11,633 bases of DNA from an uncultured Bacteroidales bacterium (GTDB lineage: Bacteria > Bacteroidota > Bacteroidia > Bacteroidales > Paludibacteraceae): the NCBI GenBank assembly GCA_937915765.1, contig CALGHE010000037.1, positions 1 through 11,633 on the forward strand, written 5' to 3'. The notes under the pieces were generated by a model, which saw only the letters and a program-made list of their open reading frames with translations, was not told the origin of the DNA and did not search any database. Shown one piece after another: positions 1 through 6,716 of this stretch. Position 1 is the stretch's first letter. Each line of letters opens with the position of its first letter. The position numbers were made by a program, and so were the translations under genes.

Positions 1-1052
1 CAACGGCAAACTGCACCTCGACCAGGCTTGTTCAGGTTAAGGTTAAGACTCCGCCTAATATTTTGGTGTCTGGAGACAAGCAGGTGTGCCCGGAACAGAC
101 CTTTACAATCACAGCCAGCGGCGCTGTCTCTTATAAGTGGAACACAGGGGAGGTTGGCGAAACTATCTCTTACGCGCCTAATGCCTCAACTACATATTAT
201 GTGACTGGCGTTGACGAGGCTGGCTGCTCTAATACTACAAGCTATACCATAGAGGTTTTGCCGTTGCCGGAAATCTCTATCTCGATGGAGAATTATGCGG
301 GCTGCCCTAACACTCTCGACACTGTTCTGCTTTCGGCGAGCGGCGGCGTGTATTATACATGGTCCAGCGTGCCTCAGCTTGCTGAATTTGACGAGCACCC
401 GCATGCGGAAACTATCTCGGCTCTGGTAGAGGAGGAGACTGTGGTCTCTCTGTTCGGAAGGGATATTCATGGCTGCGAAAATTCAGCAAACGTGAAGATT
501 AAGAAATTGCCGCGTCAGGAGATTGCGTTCGAGGTTGAGCCGCGTATCATCGAGCCGGACAATCCTCATGTGCATTTTAAAGGAAATACGCCGCTTAACA
601 GCACTTGGTACTGGACGCCTGTGCTTGGCGAGAACGAGGTGGTCGAAGGGCGTTCGGTGAAACATAAATACGGAACTACTCAGATTGGAGACTCTGTGAC
701 GGTGCTTGTCCGCAGTGTTGACCCTAACGGTTGCGAGTATCATGGTGAGGCTGTGGTTTACGTGTGGAAGGACGTTTGGGCGCCTACCGCCTTCACGGCT
801 AACAACGACGAAAAGAACGAAACGTTCAGGTTCTACGGCGGAAAGTATATCGAAGAGTTCTCTTTCATCATATATAACCGTCTTGGCCAGATTGTCTTCC
901 GTGGCAATAGCATAGATGACGAGTGGGACGGAACTTATGAAGGCATGCCTTGCCCTATTGGCGTGTACGGGTGGGTCGTTCAGTATAAGAGTGACTATAA
1001 GGGCATAAAGAAAGAGGGTGAGAAGAAAGGGTTTGTTTCAATCTTAAAATGA
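1..1052 (+). CDS. Secreted Ig-like repeat protein with T9SS type B (gliding-motility-associated) C-terminal domain, 5'-truncated
   Basis: The reading frame is open from the first full codon (base 3), so the gene starts left of the window; 349 residues are visible. The sequence reads as beta-rich Ig/PKD-like repeats with phrases such as YKWNTGE and TYYVTGVDEAGC and one Cys pair per repeat. The last ~90 residues (about 774-1049) match the gliding-motility-associated C-terminal domain, beginning APTAFTANNDEKNETF, then IIYNRLGQIVF, DEWDGTYEG and IGVYGWVV. In Bacteroidota this domain directs large adhesin-like proteins (SprB type) through the type IX secretion system to the cell surface. The canonical start of the domain is TPNGDGxND-like; here it is diverged (TANNDEKNE). 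The PorP/SprF gene lies 4 bases downstream, the usual partner. Family and export route are well supported; the ligand or surface role is unknown. Confidence 0.9.
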   Translation, partial: TANCTSTRLVQVKVKTPPNILVSGDKQVCPEQTFTITASGAVSYKWNTGEVGETISYAPNASTTYYVTGVDEAGCSNTTSYTIEVLPLPEISISMENYAGCPNTLDTVLLSASGGVYYTWSSVPQLAEFDEHPHAETISALVEEETVVSLFGRDIHGCENSANVKIKKLPRQEIAFEVEPRIIEPDNPHVHFKGNTPLNSTWYWTPVLGENEVVEGRSVKHKYGTTQIGDSVTVLVRSVDPNGCEYHGEAVVYVWKDVWAPTAFTANNDEKNETFRFYGGKYIEEFSFIIYNRLGQIVFRGNSIDDEWDGTYEGMPCPIGVYGWVVQYKSDYKGIKKEGEKKGFVSILK

Positions 1053-1056
1053 TGTG

Positions 1057-2031
1057 ATGAGGAGGCTTTTGTTTATAGTTGCGCTGATTGCGGCGGCGTT
1101 TAGGACTGCCGCGCAGGATTACACTTTTTCTAACCATAATGTGGTGCCGTTCAGCCTTAACCCGTCTTTGGTCGGTAACGCCAACGCTATTCGCCTAGGA
1201 GCGAACTATCGTATGCAGTGGCCTTCGTTAGGGAACCGGTATCACACTGTGAGGCTCTCTTATGACCAGAATTTCTATAAGAGAATGTGCTCGCTGGGTC
1301 TCTCTTACGCGCATGACAATATGGCGAACGGTACGATAAAGACTAACGAGGTGGCTGCGGTTTACGGACATACAATCAGACTTTTCGAAGGTTATTTCCT
1401 AAGGCTGGGGGCGCAGGCTTCGTTTTTTTATAACAAGTACGGAAGTGATGTGATGTTCGGCGATCAGTATGACTGGAGCACCGGAGAGATTTTTCCTAAC
1501 ACAACCGAGGAGGTTGCAAACTCATCAACGTCTTTCGTGGATTTCTCTGCCGGCGCCGCTTTCGTTATCGAGAACAAACTGACGCTGGGCGCGGCTGTCT
1601 ATCATCTTGGCGAGCCGGAAAACGGTATTCACGACGAGCAGCAGAGCATCCTCAACCACAGGTATGTGGTGCATGCTAATTATCTTTTCGACTTGCAGTA
1701 TGCTAACGGTTTGTGGGGTAGGCAGGATTTGTCTGACAAGTATGCGTTTGTGAATGCGGCATATCAGTCTCAGTATAATTTTGATCAGCTTTACGCAGGG
1801 GTTGGTGTCATAATCTCGCCGCTGATTGCGGGGGTGTCAATGAAGAGCGACCTTGAAAACATTAACGTGTTCTCTTTTATGCTTGGCGCCACTTACAAGG
1901 CTCTTCAGGCTTATTATATTTACGACCTTTTCACTTCTGACGAGAAAAACGGTTCGTGGTCTCATGAGATTTCGCTGATATACATAATTCAGAAGAAGGA
2001 GCGTTACCCTTGTCCTGTTGTCTATTGGTGA
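1057..2031 (+). CDS. PorP/SprF family type IX secretion system outer-membrane protein
   Basis: The product is 324 aa with a clear signal peptide (MRRLLFIVALIAAAFRTAAQ), then DYTFSNHNVVPFSLNPSLVG, the characteristic PorP/SprF opening in which asparagines and 'NPSLVG' follow the signal. The rest alternates short amphipathic strands, as expected of a 14-stranded-type outer-membrane barrel. I chose ATG 1057 over the in-frame GTG at 1054 because it gives the cleaner signal peptide and GTG would add only one Met. It starts 4 bases after the stop of the SprB-like gene, so the two are almost certainly co-transcribed. SprF-type proteins are thought to act with a specific cognate type B substrate at the outer membrane, and this pairing is typical. 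An intrinsic terminator follows. Confidence 0.9.
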   Translation: MRRLLFIVALIAAAFRTAAQDYTFSNHNVVPFSLNPSLVGNANAIRLGANYRMQWPSLGNRYHTVRLSYDQNFYKRMCSLGLSYAHDNMANGTIKTNEVAAVYGHTIRLFEGYFLRLGAQASFFYNKYGSDVMFGDQYDWSTGEIFPNTTEEVANSSTSFVDFSAGAAFVIENKLTLGAAVYHLGEPENGIHDEQQSILNHRYVVHANYLFDLQYANGLWGRQDLSDKYAFVNAAYQSQYNFDQLYAGVGVIISPLIAGVSMKSDLENINVFSFMLGATYKALQAYYIYDLFTSDEKNGSWSHEISLIYIIQKKERYPCPVVYW

Positions 2032-2070
2032 TTTGTGCTTAAGAAAGAGATTGTTGCCTTTATATTCTTT

Positions 2071-2108
2071 GCCGTTTGATTTTTTTTCAGACGGTTTTTC
2101 TTTTTTTT
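2071..2108 (+). terminator. Intrinsic terminator after the PorP/SprF gene
   Basis: CCGTTTGA (2072-2079) pairs with TCAGACGG (2087-2094) as an 8-bp stem with one G-T pair and a 7-T loop. It is followed at once by a T-rich run (2095-2108). It lies about 40 bases after the stop codon and closes the SprB-like/PorP operon. Confidence 0.75.
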
Positions 2109-2133
2109 GGCGCGTGTTTTGCATAAGTTTTAT

Positions 2134-2141
2134 TAGATTTG
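2134..2141 (+). promoter_or_regulatory. Candidate Bacteroidota -7 promoter box (TAGATTTG)
   Basis: TAGATTTG fits the TAnnTTTG -7 consensus of Bacteroidota sigma-ABfr promoters and sits 23 bases before the ATG at 2165, just after a terminator. A well-spaced -33 TTG/TTTG is not clear: the nearest TTTG copies give gaps of 12 and 24 bases. The call therefore rests on the -7 box and its position. Confidence 0.45.
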
Positions 2142-2164
2142 TATAACTTTAATATTGTTTTAGG

Positions 2165-2815
2165 ATGAAACGTTTTGCATTAATATTTTTTTTGCTGATA
2201 TGTGTCTGCGTGAGTGCCGGCGCAAAAGATAATTTTTCTATATCGCTTCGTGCTGGAGCTGGCGACCACAACTGGACGGCTGGTGGCGTTTTTGGCTATC
2301 ATATAAACGACTACGTGGCATTCAACGGTGGTGTCCTTTACCAGCGTGTTTATACTCAAGGACCAGAAGGTGAAACTGAAGATTTTATCTGGAAGGTGGA
2401 GAATCATAAAAATAATATTCTCATGCCTATATCCGTAAAGGGCTCTCTTCCTTTTGCCGACTTAGGGAAAAAATGCTCTTGGGCTTTTTTCTTGGAGCCG
2501 GGGGTGATCTTGCACCTCTTCTCTGCTGACCGCTTCAATGTGGATTACGAAGGGTACAGAGGCAGGTATTACGAAAAATGGTCCGATTATTATACTAAAA
2601 ACTACGAGTGGATTTATCTCTTCTGGAGCGGACAGGCTGGTGTCGAGTACAGGAATGATGACGTCTCTATTTCGGCTGGTTATGAAATTAATAATCAGGA
2701 CTATCTGAAGAAGAGGCGCGGAACAAGGCTGCACGGCGTGAAGTTTGACGACCAAATTACCAGACCGCGCAAGTTTTATCACAACGCTTTCGTGAAACTT
2801 ACGGTGTTTTTTTAA
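2165..2815 (+). CDS. Small outer-membrane beta-barrel protein
   Basis: The 216-aa product has a signal peptide (MKRFALIFFLLICVCVSAGA, cleavage probably just before KDNF). The mature chain has alternating aromatic and polar beta strands such as FSISLRAGAGDHNW, VAFNGGVLYQRV, WAFFLEPGVILHLF, SGQAGVEYRN and VSISAGYEINN, and ends in ...FVKLTVFF. A C-terminal aromatic strand after a signal peptide is the usual sign of an OmpA/OmpW-size 8-stranded outer-membrane barrel. No OmpA peptidoglycan-binding domain is present. It appears to have its own promoter (2134) and lies 20 bases before the lipid kinase gene, so the two may share a transcript. The function is not predictable from the sequence; it could be structural or part of a small transport or adhesion system. 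Confidence 0.75.
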   Translation: MKRFALIFFLLICVCVSAGAKDNFSISLRAGAGDHNWTAGGVFGYHINDYVAFNGGVLYQRVYTQGPEGETEDFIWKVENHKNNILMPISVKGSLPFADLGKKCSWAFFLEPGVILHLFSADRFNVDYEGYRGRYYEKWSDYYTKNYEWIYLFWSGQAGVEYRNDDVSISAGYEINNQDYLKKRRGTRLHGVKFDDQITRPRKFYHNAFVKLTVFF

Positions 2816-2835
2816 GGTGGCTTAATCGTTGACGA

Positions 2836-3762
2836 ATGGCGGAACTTGATGGATGGGGCGTGATTATGAATCCGAAGGCTGGCAAATGCAGTTCGGATAA
2901 GAGTTTGTCTGTCAAGGACGAGCTTGTCCGTGCCGGGCTTAACGGTGAGTTTGTCTTTACGGAGCGGGTCGGGCATGCGGCAGAGCTGGCGGCGGATTTC
3001 ATGCGCAAAGGTGTGCGCAAGCTGCTCGTTGTGGGGGGCGACGGCTCTTTCAGCGAGGTGGTGAGCGGTGTCTGTATGAACGACGGCGGCGCCGGCGATG
3101 TGTTGCTGGCTATCCTGCCGTTGGGCACGGGCAACGATTGGTGCAGATACTGGAAAATAAAGAAGAGCGTGAGATTGTGCGCGGATATTATAAAGCGCGG
3201 AAAAACGGAGCGGATTGACGTGGGCCGTTATGAGGAGTGCGGGGCGGATGGTTGTGTTACTCGTTACTTTGTGAACTCGCTCGGACTGGGCTTCGACGCC
3301 CGGACGGTGAGGTATGCGGACCTTGTGCGCAAAAAGTTCTCCGGAAAGGCGTGGGCTTACTATATTGCAGTTTTTGCAAGTTTTTTGATGAATAAGTCCG
3401 TGCAGTCTAAGTTGTGGATAAACGGAAGTCTTGTTCTGGATGATAGAATATATACTTTGTCTGTTGGCAACGGACCTTTTACAGGTGGCGGAATCAAGCA
3501 GACCCCGGGCGCAGACCCTACCGACGGCAAATTTGAAGTGATGGTGATGGTGAGCCCTTCTTGGTGGCAGAGGTGCAAGGCGCTTGCCGGGCTTGCGTGC
3601 GGACGGTTGCAGGCTTGCGGTTTTGTGAAGTATTTCGAGGCGCAGTCTGTCGCTATTGATACCTATGGTCTGGAGGCGGAGAGAGACGGAATCTATTCTG
3701 ATGAAGTGAAAAACATATCTGTTTCGATAGAAAAGGGACGTTTTGAAATGATTGTGCCGTAG
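2836..3762 (+). CDS. Diacylglycerol kinase family lipid kinase (YegS/BmrU/DagK type)
   Basis: The 308-aa length is normal for the soluble bacterial DAGK-catalytic family. Visible motifs in order: MNPKAGK (residues 11-17), the nucleotide-binding glycine motif VVGGDGSFSEVV (65-76), and PLGTGNDWCR (95-104), the conserved LGTGND element. A C-terminal beta-sandwich half follows, with GNGPFTGGGIKQTPGADPTDGK (about 213-234, a key family signature) and a final region containing YGLEAERDGI, equivalent to the 'DGE' element. Members phosphorylate lipid hydroxyls (diacylglycerol, sphingoid bases or related lipids) with ATP at the inner face of the membrane. The exact lipid is unknown; in sphingolipid-making Bacteroidota, long-chain-base substrates are possible. 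The ATG at 2836 is 20 bases after the barrel gene, with a weak AAGGTGG 15 bases upstream. Confidence 0.92.
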   Translation: MAELDGWGVIMNPKAGKCSSDKSLSVKDELVRAGLNGEFVFTERVGHAAELAADFMRKGVRKLLVVGGDGSFSEVVSGVCMNDGGAGDVLLAILPLGTGNDWCRYWKIKKSVRLCADIIKRGKTERIDVGRYEECGADGCVTRYFVNSLGLGFDARTVRYADLVRKKFSGKAWAYYIAVFASFLMNKSVQSKLWINGSLVLDDRIYTLSVGNGPFTGGGIKQTPGADPTDGKFEVMVMVSPSWWQRCKALAGLACGRLQACGFVKYFEAQSVAIDTYGLEAERDGIYSDEVKNISVSIEKGRFEMIVP

Positions 3763-3816
3763 TTGCATTCTATTTTAGTGCCGATTTTACATGGGTAGAT
3801 TTTTTTGTCCGATTGG

Positions 3817-3848
3817 TTGGTTTTTTATTAAAATAACCTATAACTTTG
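3817..3848 (+). promoter_or_regulatory. Bacteroidota-type promoter (TTGG - 20 nt - TAACTTTG)
   Basis: A -7 box TAACTTTG (3841-3848) matches TAnnTTTG exactly, and TTGG (3817-3820) lies 20 bases upstream, within the accepted -33 spacing. It points at the AT-rich accessory pair beginning at 3888; the expected start of transcription is about 35 bases before that GTG. Confidence 0.65.
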
Positions 3849-3887
3849 CAATAGTTAACCCTAATGTCAATATAAAAATTTTAAAAA

Positions 3888-4493
3888 GTGAAACGGACGT
3901 TTTTATGGAGGTTTACGGGTAAAAGTTATCATGGCAGCACCACAAATTTGGTGAGTACAGTGCTTGCAGACTATTTGGGACAGACGACATATTTAGTTAA
4001 GCGTTTCGGACCTGACATCGTGATTGGAACAGAAGATAAAGGATACGAGGAAATAACCAGTGACGTATTTCATGAACTTGCGCATGCGAGCCATTTCAGT
4101 CAAGTTGGCGTAGGCTACTGGCAGCGTTACGTGGCTGGAGTAATCTTATGTGTTGTAAGTCCAGAACTTTATGGCACATCCGAATCCACGAACGTTTATT
4201 CCGGCTACATCGGCGTTGGCGAAATGTGGGGCTACTTTATGGAAGAGGCAATGTTGGCTCAGTGGAAAGGGTATGAATTTTCAAAGGGGGATGTCTCATA
4301 CGACTATTGGTTTAAACCTCAAGTGTATGGATATTTGTATGAGAAGAATGAAAAGGTGAGTGGGAATAGACATTTGCAAATCAAAGACATATACAAATGT
4401 CTAAATTCGTCAGTCACAACACAATACAAATTAAAAAAAGAATTAATCAACAAAAATCCAAGTAAGAAAAATGAAATTGAGAAGACTTTTTAA
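3888..4493 (+). CDS. HExxH zinc-metallopeptidase-like protein, probably N-terminally truncated
   Basis: The frame encodes 201 aa. It contains HELAHASHF (HExxH at residues 62-66) followed by YIGVGEMWGYFMEE (about 107-120), where a glutamate (E112 or E119) could be the third zinc ligand of a gluzincin-like site. No signal peptide or lipobox is present. The only start is GTG 3888, because in-frame stops lie at 3873 and 3882 and the next in-frame Met is within the GEMWG motif. From memory of similar Bacteroidota proteins, this motif set lies in the C-terminal part of a longer exported protein, so this may be a 5'-deleted remnant. The tail is Lys-rich (KLKKELINKNPSKKNEIEK). Its last 23 bases overlap the next gene, and base composition is visibly more AT-rich than in the flanking genes. 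It could be a functional cytoplasmic form; I consider decay more likely. Confidence 0.6.
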   Translation: MKRTFLWRFTGKSYHGSTTNLVSTVLADYLGQTTYLVKRFGPDIVIGTEDKGYEEITSDVFHELAHASHFSQVGVGYWQRYVAGVILCVVSPELYGTSESTNVYSGYIGVGEMWGYFMEEAMLAQWKGYEFSKGDVSYDYWFKPQVYGYLYEKNEKVSGNRHLQIKDIYKCLNSSVTTQYKLKKELINKNPSKKNEIEKTF

Positions 4494-4947
4494 TATTATA
4501 ACTAAAGTTGAACTTTTGTTACTTGTTTTGACTTCATGTGACCCTATTGATCATGTTGATAATTATGTGTCATGGAGTATTGAAAATAGGAGTGCTGAAA
4601 ATTTAGAGATATGGAAGTTTTATGATGGTGGAAATGTTGTAGAACATTCTTTATTTGCAGGAGATGATTACAAGTTAAATATGGAGGAGTGTTATGATTC
4701 GGACACGATGGCATTTGAAAGCCCTATAGGAAAATGGGACTCTGTTTGTGTGGCTGATGAAAAAGGCATGAGTTTTTTCAAAAAAACTTTGTCGAGTAAA
4801 TCTAATTGGAGTCTAAGTATAAAGTCTGGTGATTCTATACCAGATGGGGAAGGCCCAAGTTTCTCTGAATACGACACTTGGTACGACTACACCTTCACCA
4901 TCACAGACGAGATGCTTGAAGCAGCAAGGAAAGGAGGCGGAGAGTGA
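4471..4947 (+). CDS. Small hypothetical lipoprotein
   Basis: The 158-aa product has a lipoprotein signal: basic start MKLRR, hydrophobic core LLLLV and lipobox L20-T21-S22-C23, with Asp at +2. An acidic residue at +2 fits Bacteroidota lipoproteins destined for the outer membrane or cell surface, although the canonical KDD/QADE export signal is not clearly present. The mature part is acidic, rich in Ser, Trp and Tyr, and looks beta-rich (YVSWSIENRSAENLEIWKF). I do not recognise a domain. It starts inside the end of the metallopeptidase-like gene (23-base overlap, different frame), implying coupled expression. It is AT-rich like that gene, and its stop codon lies within a strong terminator. Function unknown. 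Confidence 0.7.
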   Translation: MKLRRLFNIITKVELLLLVLTSCDPIDHVDNYVSWSIENRSAENLEIWKFYDGGNVVEHSLFAGDDYKLNMEECYDSDTMAFESPIGKWDSVCVADEKGMSFFKKTLSSKSNWSLSIKSGDSIPDGEGPSFSEYDTWYDYTFTITDEMLEAARKGGGE

Positions 4948-4977
4948 GCGCTTAGGCGCTTGCTCTTCTGTTTTTTT
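4941..4977 (+). terminator. Strong intrinsic terminator overlapping the lipoprotein stop codon
   Basis: AGAGTGAGCGC (4941-4951) pairs with GCGCTTGCTCT (4956-4966) as an 11-bp stem with two wobble pairs and a TTAG loop. It is followed by TCTG and seven T (4971-4977). The TGA stop (4945-4947) is inside the left arm, so a ribosome at the stop would cover the stem. Confidence 0.8.
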
Positions 4978-5052
4978 GCTCTTTTTTGCACGGAATGCCC
5001 TAATTGTGAAAATAATCGTCGGTTTTATATGTCTCTCCTTAACTCATTTCAT

Positions 5053-5060
5053 TATCTTTG
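5053..5060 (+). promoter_or_regulatory. Candidate -7 promoter box for kdsA (TATCTTTG)
   Basis: TATCTTTG matches TAnnTTTG exactly, 22 bases before the kdsA ATG and after a terminator. No convincing TTG lies 17-23 bases upstream, so the -33 element is weak or absent. Confidence 0.55.
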
Positions 5061-5082
5061 CGGAGATTTTAATTTGTATTTT

Positions 5083-5895
5083 ATGATTCCGAAAATAAAG
5101 CATCTGGACTCAGGCAATTTCTTTCTGCTTGCCGGTCCGTGTGTTATCGAGGGCGAGGAGATGGCGCTCAATATTGCAGAAAGACTCGTGGATGTGTGCG
5201 ACAAGCTGAAAATACCTTTTGTATTCAAAGGTTCGTACAGAAAGGCTAACCGCTCCAGAATGGACTCGTTTTCCGGTATCGGCGACGAGAAGGCGCTGCA
5301 GATACTGAAAAAGGTGAGCGAGCGTTTTGATGTGCCGGTCGTGACAGATATCCACTCTGCGGCCGAGGCGGCTATGGCGGCCGAGTACGTGGACGTGCTT
5401 CAGATTCCGGCTTTCCTTTGCAGACAGACGGATATTCTTGTGGCGGCTGCCGAAACTGGCAAGGTCGTGAATATCAAGAAGGGGCAGTTCCTCTCTCCTG
5501 AGGCTATGCAGTTTGCCGCCAAAAAGGTGGTGGATTGTGGCAATGAAAATGTTATGCTGACGGATCGTGGCACGAGTTTCGGCTATCAGGACCTAATCGT
5601 CGATTACAGAGGTCTGACGGAAATGCAGAAGTTTGGCTTCCCTGTGGTGCTGGACATTACGCACTCGCTGCAGCAGCCTAACCAGACGTCGGGCGTGACG
5701 GGCGGAAATCCGCACTTGATTGAGACTATCGCGCGCGCTGGCGTGGCGGTCGGGGTGGACGGCTTGTTTATGGAGACGCACCCAGATCCGAGCGTGGCTA
5801 AGTCGGACGGTGCCAATATGTTGCGTCTAGACCTTGCCGAGGCCCTTTTGTCCAAGCTTGTGCGGTTGCGTCAGGCTGTGAATGATATTCGTTAA
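5083..5895 (+). CDS. kdsA: 3-deoxy-8-phosphooctulonate (KDO-8-P) synthase, metal-dependent class
   Basis: KdsA condenses phosphoenolpyruvate with arabinose-5-phosphate to KDO-8-phosphate in the cytoplasm, the first committed step to the KDO of lipopolysaccharide inner core. The 270-aa product shows LLAGPCVIE (15-23), the substrate motif FKGSYRKANRSR (48-59), TDIHS (88-92), DITHSLQQPN (191-200), METHPDP (230-236) and KSDGAN (240-245). The metal ligands of the Aquifex enzyme (C11, H185, E222, D233) map to C20, H194, E231 and D242 with a constant offset of nine, so this is the metal-dependent type rather than the Asn type of E. coli. The frame is open upstream to 4960, but ATG 5083 gives the family start and follows a -7 box. 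A TIR element begins 4 bases after the stop. Confidence 0.96.
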   Translation: MIPKIKHLDSGNFFLLAGPCVIEGEEMALNIAERLVDVCDKLKIPFVFKGSYRKANRSRMDSFSGIGDEKALQILKKVSERFDVPVVTDIHSAAEAAMAAEYVDVLQIPAFLCRQTDILVAAAETGKVVNIKKGQFLSPEAMQFAAKKVVDCGNENVMLTDRGTSFGYQDLIVDYRGLTEMQKFGFPVVLDITHSLQQPNQTSGVTGGNPHLIETIARAGVAVGVDGLFMETHPDPSVAKSDGANMLRLDLAEALLSKLVRLRQAVNDIR

Positions 5896-5898
5896 TAG

Positions 5899-6104
5899 TT
5901 AAGGTGGGTTCTATAAATTCATTTCGAGGAATTTTTGATTTTGTTTCAAGTAAATTGCTGAGCGAAAGAAGGGAGCAGTGCTGGCACTGTGACCGACTGA
6001 CAATCAGTAAGTTGCCGAAACAAATCAAAAAATGCCGAAAAGTTTATCAACCCACGATTTGTACTTTTAAATTATAAACGGTGATTTTATAGAACTCACC
6101 TTAA
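5899..6104 (+). mobile_element. MITE-like terminal-inverted-repeat element, copy A
   Basis: This 206-bp non-coding element fills the gap between kdsA and the DUF3109 gene. Its ends are inverted repeats: left TTAAGGTGGGTTCTATAAAT, and right (read on the other strand) TTAAGGTGAGTTCTATAAAA. An internal inverted repeat pairs TTTTTGATTTTGTTTC (5932-5947) with GAAACAAATCAAAAA (6017-6031), and the centre holds CAGTGC-TG-GCACTG (5976-5989). It aligns end to end with the reverse complement of copy B at a little over 80% by eye. There is no ORF and no transposase. The TTAA at each end could be part of the repeat or a duplicated target. Confidence 0.8.
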
Positions 6105-6119
6105 TATTGAACTTTTTTG

Positions 6120-6704
6120 ATGATACAGATTGATGATACTATATTGAGCTTCGACGTGTTCAAAGAACGTTTCTTGTGCGATATTTCTGCCTGCAAAGGC
6201 GAGTGCTGTATCGAGGGCGATTCTGGCGCTCCGCTCGAAAAATCTGAAGTGCAGGTGCTTAAGGATATTCTGCCTGCGGTGTGGAACGACCTGTCCGACG
6301 CCTCTAAGAGGGTTATAGAGGAACAGGGCGTCTCTTACGTGGATTCTGACGGCGACGATGTGACTTCGATCGTGAACGGACGCGAGTGCGTCTTTACTTA
6401 TATGGATAAGGACGGCATCTGCAAATGTGCTATAGAGAAGGCGTACCGTGAGGGCAAGATTGATTTCTACAAACCTATCTCGTGCCATCTTTATCCTATC
6501 AGACTCACTAAGTACAAAGATTTCATTGCGGTGAACGTGCATCGCTGGAAGGTCTGCAACTGCGCGTTTGAACTTGGGAGGAAAAACAGTCTGCCGGTTT
6601 ACAAGTTCTTGAAAGAGCCGCTTGTAAGATGTTTTGGAGAAGAGTGGTACGAGCAGGTGGAAGTTGCGGCGGCTGAACTTGAAAAAAGTGATGTTTTTAA
6701 ATGA
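6120..6704 (+). CDS. DUF3109 family cysteine-rich protein
   Basis: The 194-aa product begins MIQIDDTILSFDVFKERFLC. It carries the cysteine pattern of DUF3109: C20, C25, C29 and C30 (CDISACKGECC), C90 (GREC), C101 and C103 (CKCAIE), C122 in the SCHLYPIR motif, and C146 and C148 (CNCAFE). The pattern suggests a metal or Fe-S site related to the YkgJ-type zinc/iron-chelating fold; biochemical function is not established. ATG 6120 is chosen over the in-frame TTG at 6117. It has no signal peptide and is probably cytoplasmic. It starts 15 bases after the end of element A and lies 12 bases before the M16 gene, with which it is probably co-transcribed. Confidence 0.88.
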   Translation: MIQIDDTILSFDVFKERFLCDISACKGECCIEGDSGAPLEKSEVQVLKDILPAVWNDLSDASKRVIEEQGVSYVDSDGDDVTSIVNGRECVFTYMDKDGICKCAIEKAYREGKIDFYKPISCHLYPIRLTKYKDFIAVNVHRWKVCNCAFELGRKNSLPVYKFLKEPLVRCFGEEWYEQVEVAAAELEKSDVFK

Positions 6705-6716
6705 TGAAGTGTGTTT

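Noticed and set aside
2813..2821. TTAAGGTGG at the stop of the outer-membrane barrel gene, like the tip of the MITE ends
   Set aside because: The following bases do not continue as TTCTATAAATT and no matching right end is found, so this is probably chance.
2812..3768. Long open frame on the minus strand opposite the lipid kinase gene
   Set aside because: It mirrors the codon pattern of the kinase gene, shows no recognisable domain, and is rich in His/Arg as expected from reverse-strand reading of GC-rich codons.
3864..3866. ATG upstream of the metallopeptidase-like gene in the same frame
   Set aside because: It is followed by an in-frame TAA after three codons.
4960..5082. In-frame 41-residue extension upstream of kdsA
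   Set aside because: It would begin inside the terminator stem, and no KdsA needs it; ATG 5083 fits the family start and lies after the -7 box.
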